Positions 1 to 11,600 of a stretch of 64,000 nucleotides of DNA are shown here, in pieces. This stretch comes from Motacilla alba alba (taxonomy: Eukaryota > Chordata > Aves > Passeriformes > Motacillidae). The stretch is taken from assembly GCF_015832195.1 (NCBI RefSeq), contig NC_052046.1, positions 44,650,473-44,714,472 of the forward strand, read 5' to 3'. The notes below the pieces were generated by a model that made no database searches, was not told the DNA's origin, and saw only the letters and a list, made by a program, of their open reading frames with translations. The first letter of the stretch is position 1. Every line of letters starts with the position of its first letter. The position numbers and the translations under genes are program-made.

Positions 1-3000
1 TGGATATCCATCTTTCTCCCATGTAATCTTTTCAAATGTGTCACTATCTTAACAAGTAGAAAACATCTAATCTAAATTTCCCTTCCTGTAATTTCAACCA
101 GCTGCGTTTATCTTATCCAGGAGAGAGAAAAGATTATACCTTTCTCTCCTGAAGCACTCCTGTAATTACATGAACAAGGATTGTATGACCCCCAAGCTAC
201 CTCTTCTCTAAATTAAAACAACCCTGACTTTTGTTCAGCATTCCTTCTGAGTCCTGCTGCCTGTGTAACTTGTTTGTATTGAGACAGGCCTAGCAGCCAG
301 ATAAAGCAAAAATGAAACAGTCAACCTTCTCATTAGACCTGAGCAGTGATTACTGAAGCTACCAAGTGTGAAGAAAATGTTGCGGGCTTGTAGACTATAA
401 TTTTTTGGGATATGGAGCTAGAAATACCTAGATTCAAACTCAGGTTCTGCTGTTGCCAGTCTGTCTGTCAAACTGAATCCCAGTTCACAGCTCCTTCACT
501 TGACAGACAGCTCTAGAAATAACAACTTGCTTTACTGAGCAAAGGATGGCCGAAGTAATTTAAAGCTGGAGATTGTGCAGATGTTGTAAATTCTGGTGGA
601 AGAGCTAACTGTTATGAAGTGTTATGAAACACTTCCAGGTGGACAAGTGTTCTCTTTTAGAAGTTATTTCAAATTTTTTCTAAAATACTCCAGGGTTTTT
701 TAAAAAAATCAGGTTCTTCTTTTTGAAAAAAAGGTTCTTCAAGAGGACTACATCAAACCATCGGGATATCAGTAGCTTCCAAGTAAACAAGGGGAAGTTC
801 AGGATTTCAGAATACCAGGAACCCCCTGGGTAAGTATTGATATTTGAAGCTCTCCAAGTGAATGATTAAACCGATTTGCCTAACGTTGCAGTGACCCATG
901 AGTTTCCCAATATCAAGCCATCCAAGTCTGCTGAGAGGATTCTGTCCATGATAGGTGTATTCCTTCCTACAAGTTGATTATAATTAACAGAATCCTTTCC
1001 AGTGTAGGCTGTTGTTTTTATTCTTGTTTCACTGTAGGAGAGATCTACATGGAATCACTAAAAACACTTACTGACGAGACTTTTTCTCCAGACTGGAACC
1101 TTCCATAAAATCACTTTCTCTTAGCTGTGCTAGCTGAGAGACTCTGTATCAAATCTTCACACGTTTCCAAGCCTAAAACAAGAAGGATTTGATTTGTTCT
1201 GGGTTTAATACATTAAATTCTAAGAGACATGTCTCTTCAGAAGCATTCACAGAGAACACCATTTCAGAGCATTTTCTGAAATAGTGTGAGCATATTAAAA
1301 GACACCAACTTCCTTCAATTCTTTATTGAAAGAATATGTCCCACATAAGTAGATGTAAGCAAGCAAAAAGAAGCCTGTATTTTTTTTAAAGGGGGTAGAC
1401 ACTGATGTAAATTAACAATCCCCTGGTGAGTCAAGAGAACTTGCAAACATTCTTCACATTGCATGTCCCGTCATTGCACTACAGCCACTCCTGTGTGACA
1501 GCAGGAGTGCTGAGGTTTAATCTCATAGCTCCTCTGCTTAGTACCACTCTAGGGACTGCTTTGAGGAGCGTGGTGGCAGAACTTGTCTGTTCTGCTCCCA
1601 GTCTCCATCCTCTGACCCCATCGGGTTATTTAACTGAGCTATACCCAGCTAAGCATGTTTAACCTGTATTAACCATAGCTCACTCACAGGCAGATGAAGT
1701 AGTTCAGCCTTCAGCTCTGCCCATTGCACAAGCATGCAGATTAGAAGGACAGAGGCAGGGTTGGCACCATACTGGATAGATGCTGAGGTAGTTGACAAGT
1801 ACTGCTGCAAATTTGCCCTGTGTGATTAGCACCAACCAGCTCATTACCTGTAGTGCCTCCTGAATTTTGGCAAGAGATGTATAGCAGGGAACCTCTCATC
1901 TTGCGATACCAAGAAAAGCAAGTTTTTTAAGGCTTGAGGGATGAGGAAACAAGGCAGAAACAGACTCCTATTATCAGTCTTCATTTCAATGCAACTTCAG
2001 GCAAAGGAAGCCTTGAAAGAGGTTATTTACACAGAGTGGAAGAAGGAATAACTTTTCCAGGCAAGTGGGACAAGGCTGTTTTTCTACAAGAAAGAGATGT
2101 TTATCTAAGCAATACATCAATAATTAGGAGAAGTGAGCTTCTAGAGTTATTAAACCTTGCTTAGAAATCTCACTCACTATTTTTGGTTTTTCATTTTTTA
2201 AAAAATCTTCTAGGAGAAGACTGGCCTCTAGGAGACCAAGTGCAGCCATCAGGGAGTTCCTTTCATTAATACAGGCATTGGGACTTTCACTGCAGGCTGC
2301 ATGGGTCAGTCTCATAAGCAGTATTACTGGTATTACAGCAGGTCACAGATAAAGAGATAAAGAACAAAATCCCTAGAAATGAGATGCTTGTTATGTGCCA
2401 GCACTGTGGATCTCCACCCAGCTTGATGAGCCTCACAGTAAATGAGCAGCGCTGTCCTTAGACTTGGGGCAGTGCAAGGGTCAGTCACACCCTCCCCGCA
2501 CGCACTTGTTACGCCTGCAAAGGACTGTGTCTTTTCTCCACCTATGGGCTGGGCCTGGCATGACACTGCAAGATAAGAAGGTGCCTTCTCCAGTCAGCTG
2601 CCTCACACTGGACTCTCTCTTCCTTTATAAAAATCTGAGGCAAGGGACATTTTTGCTTGATTCCTCTATGAGATAAGGCCTCAGAAAGATTAGGAGGCTA
2701 GGAGGCACAATATTGTTCCTCAGCTGAAACCACTCAGGCTTTCTCCAAGTTAAATATGGCCAGGTCTCTGTGTAGAAGACAGAAAACAGGGAACCAAGGA
2801 ATGATGGGGTGGCCCTGAAATAATGATCTCTGGTACCTGGCTTTATCTGCTTTCATACAAGAGATGTTAGAGCCTGTCATAAAACAATATTTAGCTCCCG
2901 TCTTACTTCTTTTCAAGAGAACATGGGTTCAGAATGATGTCCAGGAGTAGAAAGACAAATTACTTGTTGGTAGAACTGTATTGTTAAGGTTTAAAGCTTA

Positions 3001-3019
3001 ACATGCTTCAGTAATTTCA
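1..3019. other. Intergenic, no gene recognised
   Basis: AT-rich unique-looking sequence. Open frames are short (under 80 codons), lack splice context and resemble no family I know. A strong donor-like GTAAGT follows an open stretch near 830, but no partner exon was found. No RNA gene or recognisable transposon was seen. Confidence 0.5.
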
Positions 3020-3560
3020 AAGCTAGTGGGAGGTTAACAAAGCTCGGGGAGAAGGATATATTGCTGATAGTGGACAAAAACAAAGCAGAATTTATGTGCC
3101 ACAAGGACTGTTGGCATGATTCCTAAGATAAGGAAGAAACTAATAAAGCAAACACAGCAACTGTGCTGAGACCAGCTCCAACTGGTAAAAAGTAATTCTG
3201 GCAGAGGGAGACAGGGACACCGACTCACAGCCCATGAACTAAAGAAACTTACAGACTCAAAAGAAATCGGAGCATGTGAACTAATTATTATTACAAGAGA
3301 GATAATCATTTAATCAGTAGACGGTATAATACTAATTAATAAGAGAACTGTGTAACTTGTAGCCAATGAAGTGTGATTTCTTTGTTTGCTAAATTGTACG
3401 ACTGGTGTAAAATTTTGATGACTGAGGAGCTGGCCTTTTGGGGATCACCACCTAGCTCATACTTTGCACAAACTAGAATAAAGAAATAGAAATACCTTGT
3501 CTCAGTGTGTATGTCAGTGCTGCATTTGAGACAAGAAGAATACAAGTGCAACTTTGGCTA
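3020..3560 (+). repeat. Possible ERV LTR-like repeat
   Basis: The stretch has LTR-like architecture in + orientation: a TATA-like GTATAATAC near 3325 and an AATAAA signal at 3477-3482 about 150 bp downstream, followed by a T/G-rich tail. The wording (GGGGATCACCACCTAGCTC near 3440) looks like an avian LTR family, from memory only. No TG...CA ends or target duplication could be fixed, so the borders are approximate. A 91-codon hydrophobic frame on the - strand lies inside it and is probably chance. Confidence 0.4.
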
Positions 3561-6500
3561 AATCCTAGAGAAAATCTCACTTCCAGAAGAATCTTTACTT
3601 CCAGAAGAAAGCTTGTTATACACATAAAGGAGAAGCAAGTAAGAGAAGCCTACAGAGAGTTTTAACTGAGAGGATCTAGGTGATTTATCAGCATCATTTA
3701 AGGTCTTCATTTTATTAGGCATTTATCAATGGTAATTGAGCTAGTTAGTACCTGTGAAGTAAAAAGTCAACCAGCTAGGTTTTCCTAGTGTAAGCCTCCG
3801 TCCCATGCTGAATCCTTTCAATGCTCTTTGTAGCAGAGGCCTCCCAGTTCTCAGCGGCATCGCACTTTAAATATCTACAGTGTGAGAAACTACCTTATGT
3901 CATCCCATCTGTGAAGACATGAAAGCAGAGCATTCGTTTTTTCCTAATTAACTAAAAATGTATTTACTAAAAGGAGTATTTCACCCTCAGCTTTTAAAAA
4001 TATCATTTGCAAAGCCCAAGTAGATATTCTGAGAGGAAAAACTGCAATTAGAGTGGTGAAATAATTAGCATAAACAATTAATACCCTTTTAAAATATTGT
4101 AGTATTTTTGGCCTGTTGACAGGGAAGAGCTTTTTAATATATATAATTCAGAAGTTTTGGATAAAACTATTTGTACAAAAACAAATGCAGGATTTCAGTG
4201 TGTGTGTTGTCTTTAACTGGAATCATGTTCTTCTTCTGGAATCATGAAACTTTCACAGATTTCCCAGGAAATAAAAAGAAAGGAAAAATCCATTAATGAA
4301 GTGTGTGAGAAACAGGCCTTCTAAAAAAAAGAGCAGGGAACATATATGAATGTTTTCTTTTGAGCATAATTCAAATGGACATAGCAGCCTGCTACCAGGT
4401 TTGTGCTATGGCTACTGCAAAGATGAGCAGAGAGCATTTTGATAGAGTAGAATGTATCTCCTCCAAGATTTCATATAAGCATTGACACAAAGTGTCATGA
4501 TGACAAACATCAGACTTTAAGTGTTCAAAAAAACCCCAGGCAGTATGAAGCAGCTTGCTAATTCCCTTCCACATAGCCATGAGCACCTGCTCTGCCTTTT
4601 TCTTTCAACTGTGCCGCTCTGGAAGACAGTCTCTCAGCCAGGCCAAGAGAGCTGATCGGCTCCATGTCAAGGAATGTCAGGCTCCATGTCACGCTCCTGG
4701 GCGTGGAGAGGGAATCCTCAGCACATAGGATGTGGAGTGGATAAATCCAGAGGGAACAACACAGACCAGCTTCTCAGAGAGACAAAGTGCTATGTTGTTG
4801 TCCTGCTGCCTTCTCCAGCAAAGCAAAAACATGGAACCATTTTTTTCGGTGCTCATTCACTGCCTGGTAAGGCACCTGCATATGACTCTGGTTCAACCAT
4901 GTCCCCAGGCCCTAGGTACAAAGAGCACTAATGCGAATCTTACCCCTGCTAAACACAAAGATGACATTGGTTCTTTCAGGCATTCTAATCAGTTCTACAC
5001 AATAAATATTTATACACAACAGAGATTGTTTTAATGAGATGAGGAATGCGTACTGGCTAGGAAAGACAGGGAAAAAAATACGAAGTTTGCTAAGTTGTTA
5101 TCCACATTTTCATATGGAACAGCTGAGCAAATGGAAACCAGAGGATATTTACATGTTCTGGCCTACTGGGAACACACCAAGAGGCTGCATTACATTCAGG
5201 AATGTTGCCTTGTGTGCATAGCAGGAAACTACTTGTTGCTTGCTCACAAAGCAGGAGATTGAGAGAGAGGAAGGGAAGCACTCAGTATGAGAGGTTTGTG
5301 AAAACCTAGCAGCAAAAAGCCTGTGTCTAACAAACTAAACAAGCTTGTTGGACACCTTTCTCAAGTCTACAAACAGCACGGCACTATGTAATGGAAACCC
5401 TACTGCTACTGAAAGAAAATGCATGGTGCATTATATCCTCCTGTACTTTTGAAAACTGCCTTTCTGAGAAAAGAATTCAAGCTGAAAGATTTATGGAGAA
5501 ATAGAAGGAAATGTCCTCGTTTTATCATTCATGCAATAGCAAACTGGAAGCTGTGATTTGCTGGAAGCAAATGGGAAGATACTCCTAGCTAAGGAACGGG
5601 TATTGTGCTTTCTCCTTTTCCAAAATTCTGACTTACTTTGCATTTAAGCAAACATCACAAAGGAAGTTTAAGCTGCTTTTAAAAGCATTGAACCTCTTGG
5701 TACCTTTTTTCCATTACCAACATCTCACATGGAGTATAACCCCTTCCCACACCTTGCCCACATTCACAAGACACATACAGATGAGATTAAAAGTGTTTCC
5801 TGTTCCCTGGGAAAATGAGAATGGATGAAAATATTTCATGCAGGGATTACAATGTGCACAAATCACCTTCTTACATTTTGTCTCCATGGAGCTTTGGCTT
5901 CCAATAGAAGAAAATTTTTTAATAAACCTCTTTTACTTGGGTAGCTCTGACAGTCACAGCTACATAAATTGAACATAGCACATGATTCATGAATTCGCAA
6001 CAATACTAAAAACAGCTCATCAAAAACAGGATACTATTCAGTATGAATTCTTCCACAAGATTAACACCGTTATTCCCAGATGTTCAGTACCATCTGTGAG
6101 CTGTGCGTGAAGCACAGCTCCCATTCACCATTCTGTGTATTGGGAGACAGCCTTCTGAGTGGCTGACAGGAGTTGCAGCTACAATCCTCTCTCTTCATCA
6201 GTCTCTGCCACATCCACATAGAAAGACAGAGATACCCATGGACCTCTAGAAGAATATGAATGAGAAAATACCAGGAAGTATAGCAAACCCAAATTCCAGG
6301 CAAAATCGCAGAGCTGAAAGAACAGTCTTCTCAGCAAATTTTCTCTTAGTCACTTCCTTGACTGCAGTTTTCTCAAACTTACTTGCTGTGTAAAGTCATT
6401 CGCTGACTTGTTTCAGGGACTAATTTCAGACCTTCACTGAATTCCAGTGCAGTTTTGTACATTTTAACTCAGCGCTGTTTTGAACTGTTATGCCCAGTGA

Positions 6501-7839
6501 TGAAAATCATGATCAGCTTTTTATCCCCTGACTATACAAAAATAAATATAAAACCAAAGCTTCTTATTGGCTATTCAGGTTAGCAAGAACAAAACCTGCT
6601 TTTTATCTCTACTCACTTCAAATCCTGGCTTGTGTGAACTTTACTGATGAGAAAGCAAACACAGAAAATGTTCAAACAATAAAAATAAAATCTCTTAAAA
6701 ATGTGAAGAAATATTGAACTACAACATGGTTATTAAGAGCATTACTCCAATCACACAATGAGATAAACAATGGAGAAGTTTAAATATTTTGGAATTTGCC
6801 ATCTCATTCTTTGCCTTCAGCTGAAACGTAATTTTTCATAAATAAAAAAAACCTGTCTGTGTTAAACCAATTTTGAAGTGGCAACAACTGTGTCAGTAAT
6901 CACACTTCATGTTATTCTGTGATTATGTGATTCTGCTGTAGAAACTCTGAGACTTATTTTATGCCATATTGCAAAAAAAATCTGTAACAAATGCAACCAC
7001 TTGCAAAATAATATATAACATATACACAATGTAGATGCTTCATTCTTTCCACAATACTCTTTTAATATGTTAGAACAACTTTTTCAATCATATTTTAATT
7101 TGGACCATCTTTCTTCCTGAATTTGTCTTTAACAAAATGAAAATTTGTTCATTATGAGAAAAAGCATGAGAGCTCCATAGGCATGAATTTGTAATTGTTC
7201 TTATCACATTTAATTCCATACAGATACCCTCAAAAGTAATTATTTGGTGTAGAAGAAGGAAAGTGCTGCCCTTATTGAGAGGAATCATAAAAGATGACTT
7301 GTAAATTTAGGTAGTCTTCCATAAAGCATCCTTTGCTAGGAGCTGATTTGTCTCCCAAGGCAGAACTCTAGATTGCACTGATAACAGAAGAAATTTTATC
7401 TTTATATTCCTCTTAGTCAATATTTGACCCTGCGAAGATACAGTCTCAGCAACAAATCTCATCCCTTGGTAACTGTGCGGTTGGAAGAAGTATGCAACTG
7501 GGCCCAAAGCCGTAACCAGGTGGGAGTTCCTGTCGCTGTGCACCGCTGGCACCTCTGGTTTCACCCGAAAGAGTGCCATGTGACTTTCTTACAGAGGAGT
7601 ACTGCTGATGAAGGATTTGTATCTGCAAAATTTTAAGTTTGATTCTGCAAAGGAGGATCAGTGTGATCAGTTTGAAGTTTGGTCCTGGGGTGTGGGTGAT
7701 TTTACTGAGGGATTTGCCCCAGGGCAGCCTATCCTGCTCAAGCAGCTAGGATACTTTTTGTTGTATTCAGGGGCATGGGCAGAGGCACGGATACCACATT
7801 TCAGGCACCCACGCCAGATAATTTAAATGAGCAATTCTC
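3561..7839. other. Intergenic, no gene recognised
   Basis: Low-GC intergenic DNA upstream of NIPSNAP3A. It contains a short direct repeat near 3578-3610 (ACTTCCAGAAGAA twice) and A/T-rich runs. No exon chain, RNA gene or well-formed transposon was recognised. GC rises modestly from about 7430 towards the LTR and CpG island. Confidence 0.5.
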
Positions 7840-8375
7840 AGCTGCTGCCCCTAGCTACAGCTAAGGTAGAGTTAATTTTTTCTCAGTAGCTACTACAGGG
7901 CTGTGTTTTGGATTTGGAATAAGAACGCTGTTGATAACACACTGGTGGCTTGGTATTTTGCCAAGTCGTGTTTATCCTACGTCAAGGACTTTTTTTCCCC
8001 CCTTCTCTCATGCTCCGCCAAGGCGGCGGCACGCAAATGAAAGCGGGAGGGAGCATGGCCGGGACAGGTGACCCGAACTGACCAAAGGGGCGTCCCACAC
8101 ACAGGAAGTCACGCCGGGCATTTGAACTGGGGGGAGTAAGCTGGAAGGGCGGATGATCTGGTTTCGGCCAGGGGGCTCTGGCTGAATCAGTGGGTGGTGA
8201 GCAGCTGCATTGCTGCGCATGTTGTTGTTGTTGCTTCAATTATTAACCTCTTCTTAAGTCAACAGACAAGTTTTAATTCGATTCTCCTCCGCATTCCACC
8301 GACGTGGGAAAGGGAGGGGCGGGGGGGAGCTGAGCAGCGACTTGCTTTATCACCAGCGCAGCGTAAAACCACAAG
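7840..8375 (+). mobile_element. Decayed solo ERV LTR, + orientation
   Basis: Several blocks match, from memory, a very common avian ERV LTR family: CAGCTAAGGTAGAGTTAATT near 7860, GACCCGAACTGACCAAAGGG near 8070, GAACTGGGGGGAGTAAGCTG near 8125, GTGGTGAGCAGCTGCATTGC near 8195, and a 3' end with TAAAACCACAAG near 8365. The family TATA position reads CATTTGAACT here and looks decayed. The 5' border is uncertain and no target duplication was found. It ends about 225 bp before the NIPSNAP3A start codon and abuts the CpG island, so it could contribute promoter or enhancer sequence. Confidence 0.6.
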
Positions 8376-8532
8376 GGCTATGCCTTCCGCATCCTGCTCC
8401 GTCCGCCCCCAGCCCGCCTGCCGGCGCCGCGGTGCGCAGGCGGCGGGGCGGGCTGCAGAGGCGGTCCCAGCGGCTCCACCGCCCCCCGTGCCTCCCCCCG
8501 TTCCGCCCGCCGTTCCGCCCCCCGGCAGGCGG

Positions 8533-8582
8533 TGTCTGTGTGTGTGTCTGTGTGTGTGTCTGTAGCCGTGGCCGTGGCCGTG
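8533..8582 (+). repeat. TG-rich and GCCGTG microsatellites in 5' UTR
   Basis: A (TGTGTGTC)n-like tract at 8533-8564 is followed by three GCCGTG hexamers at 8565-8582, ending 17 bp before the NIPSNAP3A start codon. Length variation here would lie in the 5' UTR or core promoter. Confidence 0.8.
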
Positions 8583-8599
8583 TCCGGGCCGTGCCCGCC

Positions 8600-8674
8600 A
8601 TGCTGCCGCCGGCGCTGCTCCGCCGCCCGCTCGCCGCCGCCGCCCGCCTGGCGCTGCCGCGCGCCGGCCCGCAG
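8600..8674 (+). CDS. NIPSNAP3A: NIPSNAP3A coding exon 1
   Basis: Twenty-five codons of Arg/Ala/Leu-rich leader ending RAGPQ, in frame 0, with donor CAG|GTAGCG. It encodes the probable mitochondrial targeting sequence. Confidence 0.9.
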
Positions 8675-11600
8675 GTAGCGGCGGGGGGCGGGGCGGGGCC
8701 GTTCCCTCCGCGCGGGGCCTGGCGCTGTCGCGACAGCGTCTGTCGCGAGCCTGCGCGCGGGCAGGGGCGCGCCGGGCGCCGGGCCCTGCCCGGAGTCGTG
8801 TGGGGATCCTTTGGGATCCATCCTCGTGTCGCGGGATCGATTCGGTTGGAGAAGACTGCTGAGATCAGCGAGTCCGGCCCAGCTCGAGCACCGCCGCCCG
8901 GTGAGCCGGGCTGTGGCGCCAAGTGTCACGTCCAGCCTTTCCTTAAACCTCGGGGGACGGCGACTCCACCGCGTCCCTTGGCAGCCCATTCCGATGTCCC
9001 GTCACCCCGTCTGTAAATTATTTCTTCCTGATGTCCAGTCTGACCCTTTCCCGCTATCGCTTGAGACTATGCCCTCTTACCTTGTCACTGTCCTCGGCCC
9101 GCAAGAAGATGCCGACTCCCACCTGGTTATACCCTCCTTTCAGGCCCTTGTACAGAGTGATAAGGTCACCCCTGAGCCTCTTTTTCTCCAGGCTGAACAC
9201 CCCCAGTTCCCTCAGCTCCTCCTCATGGGACTTGTACTCCAGAGCCTTCACCAGCTCCACTGCCCTTCCCTAGAACAGAAGTGGTCCTGCAGTGTCCCAG
9301 TGTCTGTGTAAGCAGCAGAAACCTTCAGGACCTCTCATTTCCCGCAGAAATCCAGTGTGGAATGGGTCGCTCGTGCGGGCTCCACACACTCAGTGAGGAT
9401 CCTGCAAGGGTCCATGGCAGCCCCAAAGAGCTGTGACGCGTGGAAGCCAATACTGGATGTGTCATGCTGCAAAGGGCCATTGAGGAACAAAGCCTTTTTT
9501 CACTTCTGTATTCAGCGACCGGGAAGTGCAGCCAGATGGGGGGGGTCAGGCTCTTCTCCCTCAAACTGCCTAAACCAGGAGAGGTTTAGATTGGATATTA
9601 GGAGAAACTTATTCACTGGAAGGTTGTAAAGCACTGAAACCACTGAGAAGTGGTGGAGTCACCACCCCTGGAAGTATTTGAAAACAGGTAGATTTGTCAC
9701 TTGAGGATATGGTTTAGTGGTGGACATGGCACATCTGGATTCACAGTGGATAGGATGATCTTAAAGTAATTTCTAAACATAAACAATTCTGTTCTGTGAC
9801 TTGAGTTGCATGGTGCTCATGCCTGCAGATTCATGTGAGATAGGATGTGTCCAAAATCCATCTGGTAGCTGCCTCAAGCAAACATGGGCTAAGGCCAAAT
9901 CTGTGTTTTGGCCCTAATTTTTCATGTTTTATTTGAGAGGTGAGTAGCATGTTCCAGGTTATTGAGGCAGCTGCAAAAGTTCACTTAGTCTGGGACTCCC
10001 AAAGGGTTTTATCTAATATGCACAGTAAAACTGTTCTTGATCAGCCCTTGGGAAGCAGTCAGTAAAGGGCTAGGATGTGGACTTCAGCAATCTTGTGTTG
10101 GAAAGAATCGCTCTTTCCTAAGTGCTGGTATCTTTTTCTCTCACTTGCCAATAATACGTAATTTGCAAGTACTGGTATATGGTTGTCCCTGGAAAAAACA
10201 CAATGCAGTAGCATGAGTTGGTTGGCTAAGTGCAGCACAGGCAGATGTTGGTGTTGCTTCCTCTTTGGTGGCATCTCAGCAGCCTTGCTTTTGAATAACG
10301 TGTTTAGCCAAATGAATCTTGCTGCTGACTTCCTGAGGAAGAGGTTGAGAAAAGGCGAATCCTGCTTTGTTATGAGCTAATAATTAAACAAGCTGAGTGC
10401 ATCAAAAAAAAGACACATTACAGCCTGTTGCATTGACAAAAGGAGTGGCAGCAAACAATGAGCATTGGAATTGCTTCCAAAGAAAAGTCTCAAAAGGTAC
10501 TTCTTTTGTAGTGGACATCATGAAGTAACCACCCCTCTCCCAACCTGCAATAACAGATCCTTCTGTAGTATTGCATTAATTTAAAAAAAATTAGGCAGAA
10601 TGCAACTTTCTGGCTTGAGAATTATTTTTACTATTTTTTCTTACTGTTTTCTTTCAGGTACGCCTTGCTACAGGGCCCAGACAAAATAATGGCATTTTCT
10701 ACGAAATTCGCACATATGATATTAAGCCAGCGAAGATGAAGGAGTTTTTGGAATTGGTCAACAAGTACTTTCACTTTCGCACTGCCCACTCGGAGCTGGT
10801 GGGATTCTGGTACTCGGAGCTGGGAGCGATGAACAAGGTGTTCCACATTTGGAAGTATGGTACGGTCAGCATCCCTTCACGCTGCTCTGCTCTCTCTGTG
10901 TCCCCTGTCTCCTAGGCAAGAAGGTGAGGGGAATGCTTATCTGGCTTTTATTTGTTGCTCTCATTGTAAGGAGGTGCCCCCAAAACATTGCTCCTGTGTT
11001 AATTAGCGACAAGAACACTTCAGAGCTTGTCAGAACAACTTTGGTGTGTTGGGATGAGAAAGTTAACAAACGTTCTTGAACAGCAGTCTCTGTTCAAAAC
11101 AGGTCTAATAAAGGAACTGTGGCAGAGTGTTTCATTCATGGTAAATGTTTTTAACTTAGGGTCAGTTCCACAAATTCTTGAAACTTTCGAAGCTAATGGA
11201 AAAAAGGAAATATGCACACATGTGCAGTCTGTGTGTGCTTATATATGCATGTATAATTGTTCTTGTATTTTAGAGTACCAGTCACTCCCATAAAAAAATG
11301 AGCATGTAGCTTGCATGCTTGAACTCCTTGTGCAGTGAGCCTGTACTGAGGTAGGAAGCCACTCCACCAGGTCTGACTTCTCAGGCATGCAGAGTGTTTT
11401 TGTTGCAACTTAAACCTTGCTAGCAATACAGTTTTTGCAGTACAATCAACTTTTTATCTTGTTGGAGTTGGTGGTGACATGGAAGGTGCAGGTAAGCCAA
11501 AAAAGCTACTATTACGCTAAAAAATAGGTATGTCAGCTGTGCCTTTTGTGGAGCCCAAGGGAGGTGATACTTGTGTTAATTCCCCAAATACACAAGTGAT

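Larger units (their letters stand above)
8376..8820 (+). promoter_or_regulatory. NIPSNAP3A: CpG-island promoter of NIPSNAP3A
   Basis: The stretch is very GC- and CpG-rich, with repeated CCGTTCCGCCC blocks near 8500, and spans the first coding exon. There is no clear TATA box, as expected of a housekeeping CpG promoter. The transcription start should lie between the LTR end and the ATG at 8600. Long open frames on both strands here are a composition effect and are not called as genes. Confidence 0.7.

Noticed and set aside
780..840. Exon-like stretch ending in GGTAAGTATT
   Set aside because: One good donor only; no acceptor, frame or partner exon supports it.
3034..3309. Hydrophobic 91-codon frame on the - strand
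   Set aside because: It lies in an LTR-like repeat of the opposite orientation, with no splice or promoter context.
8194..9311. Long open frames (up to 224 codons) on both strands
   Set aside because: They arise from GC-rich CpG-island composition and CR1 sequence. They overlap each other, and only the 25-codon NIPSNAP3A exon 1 fits a gene model.
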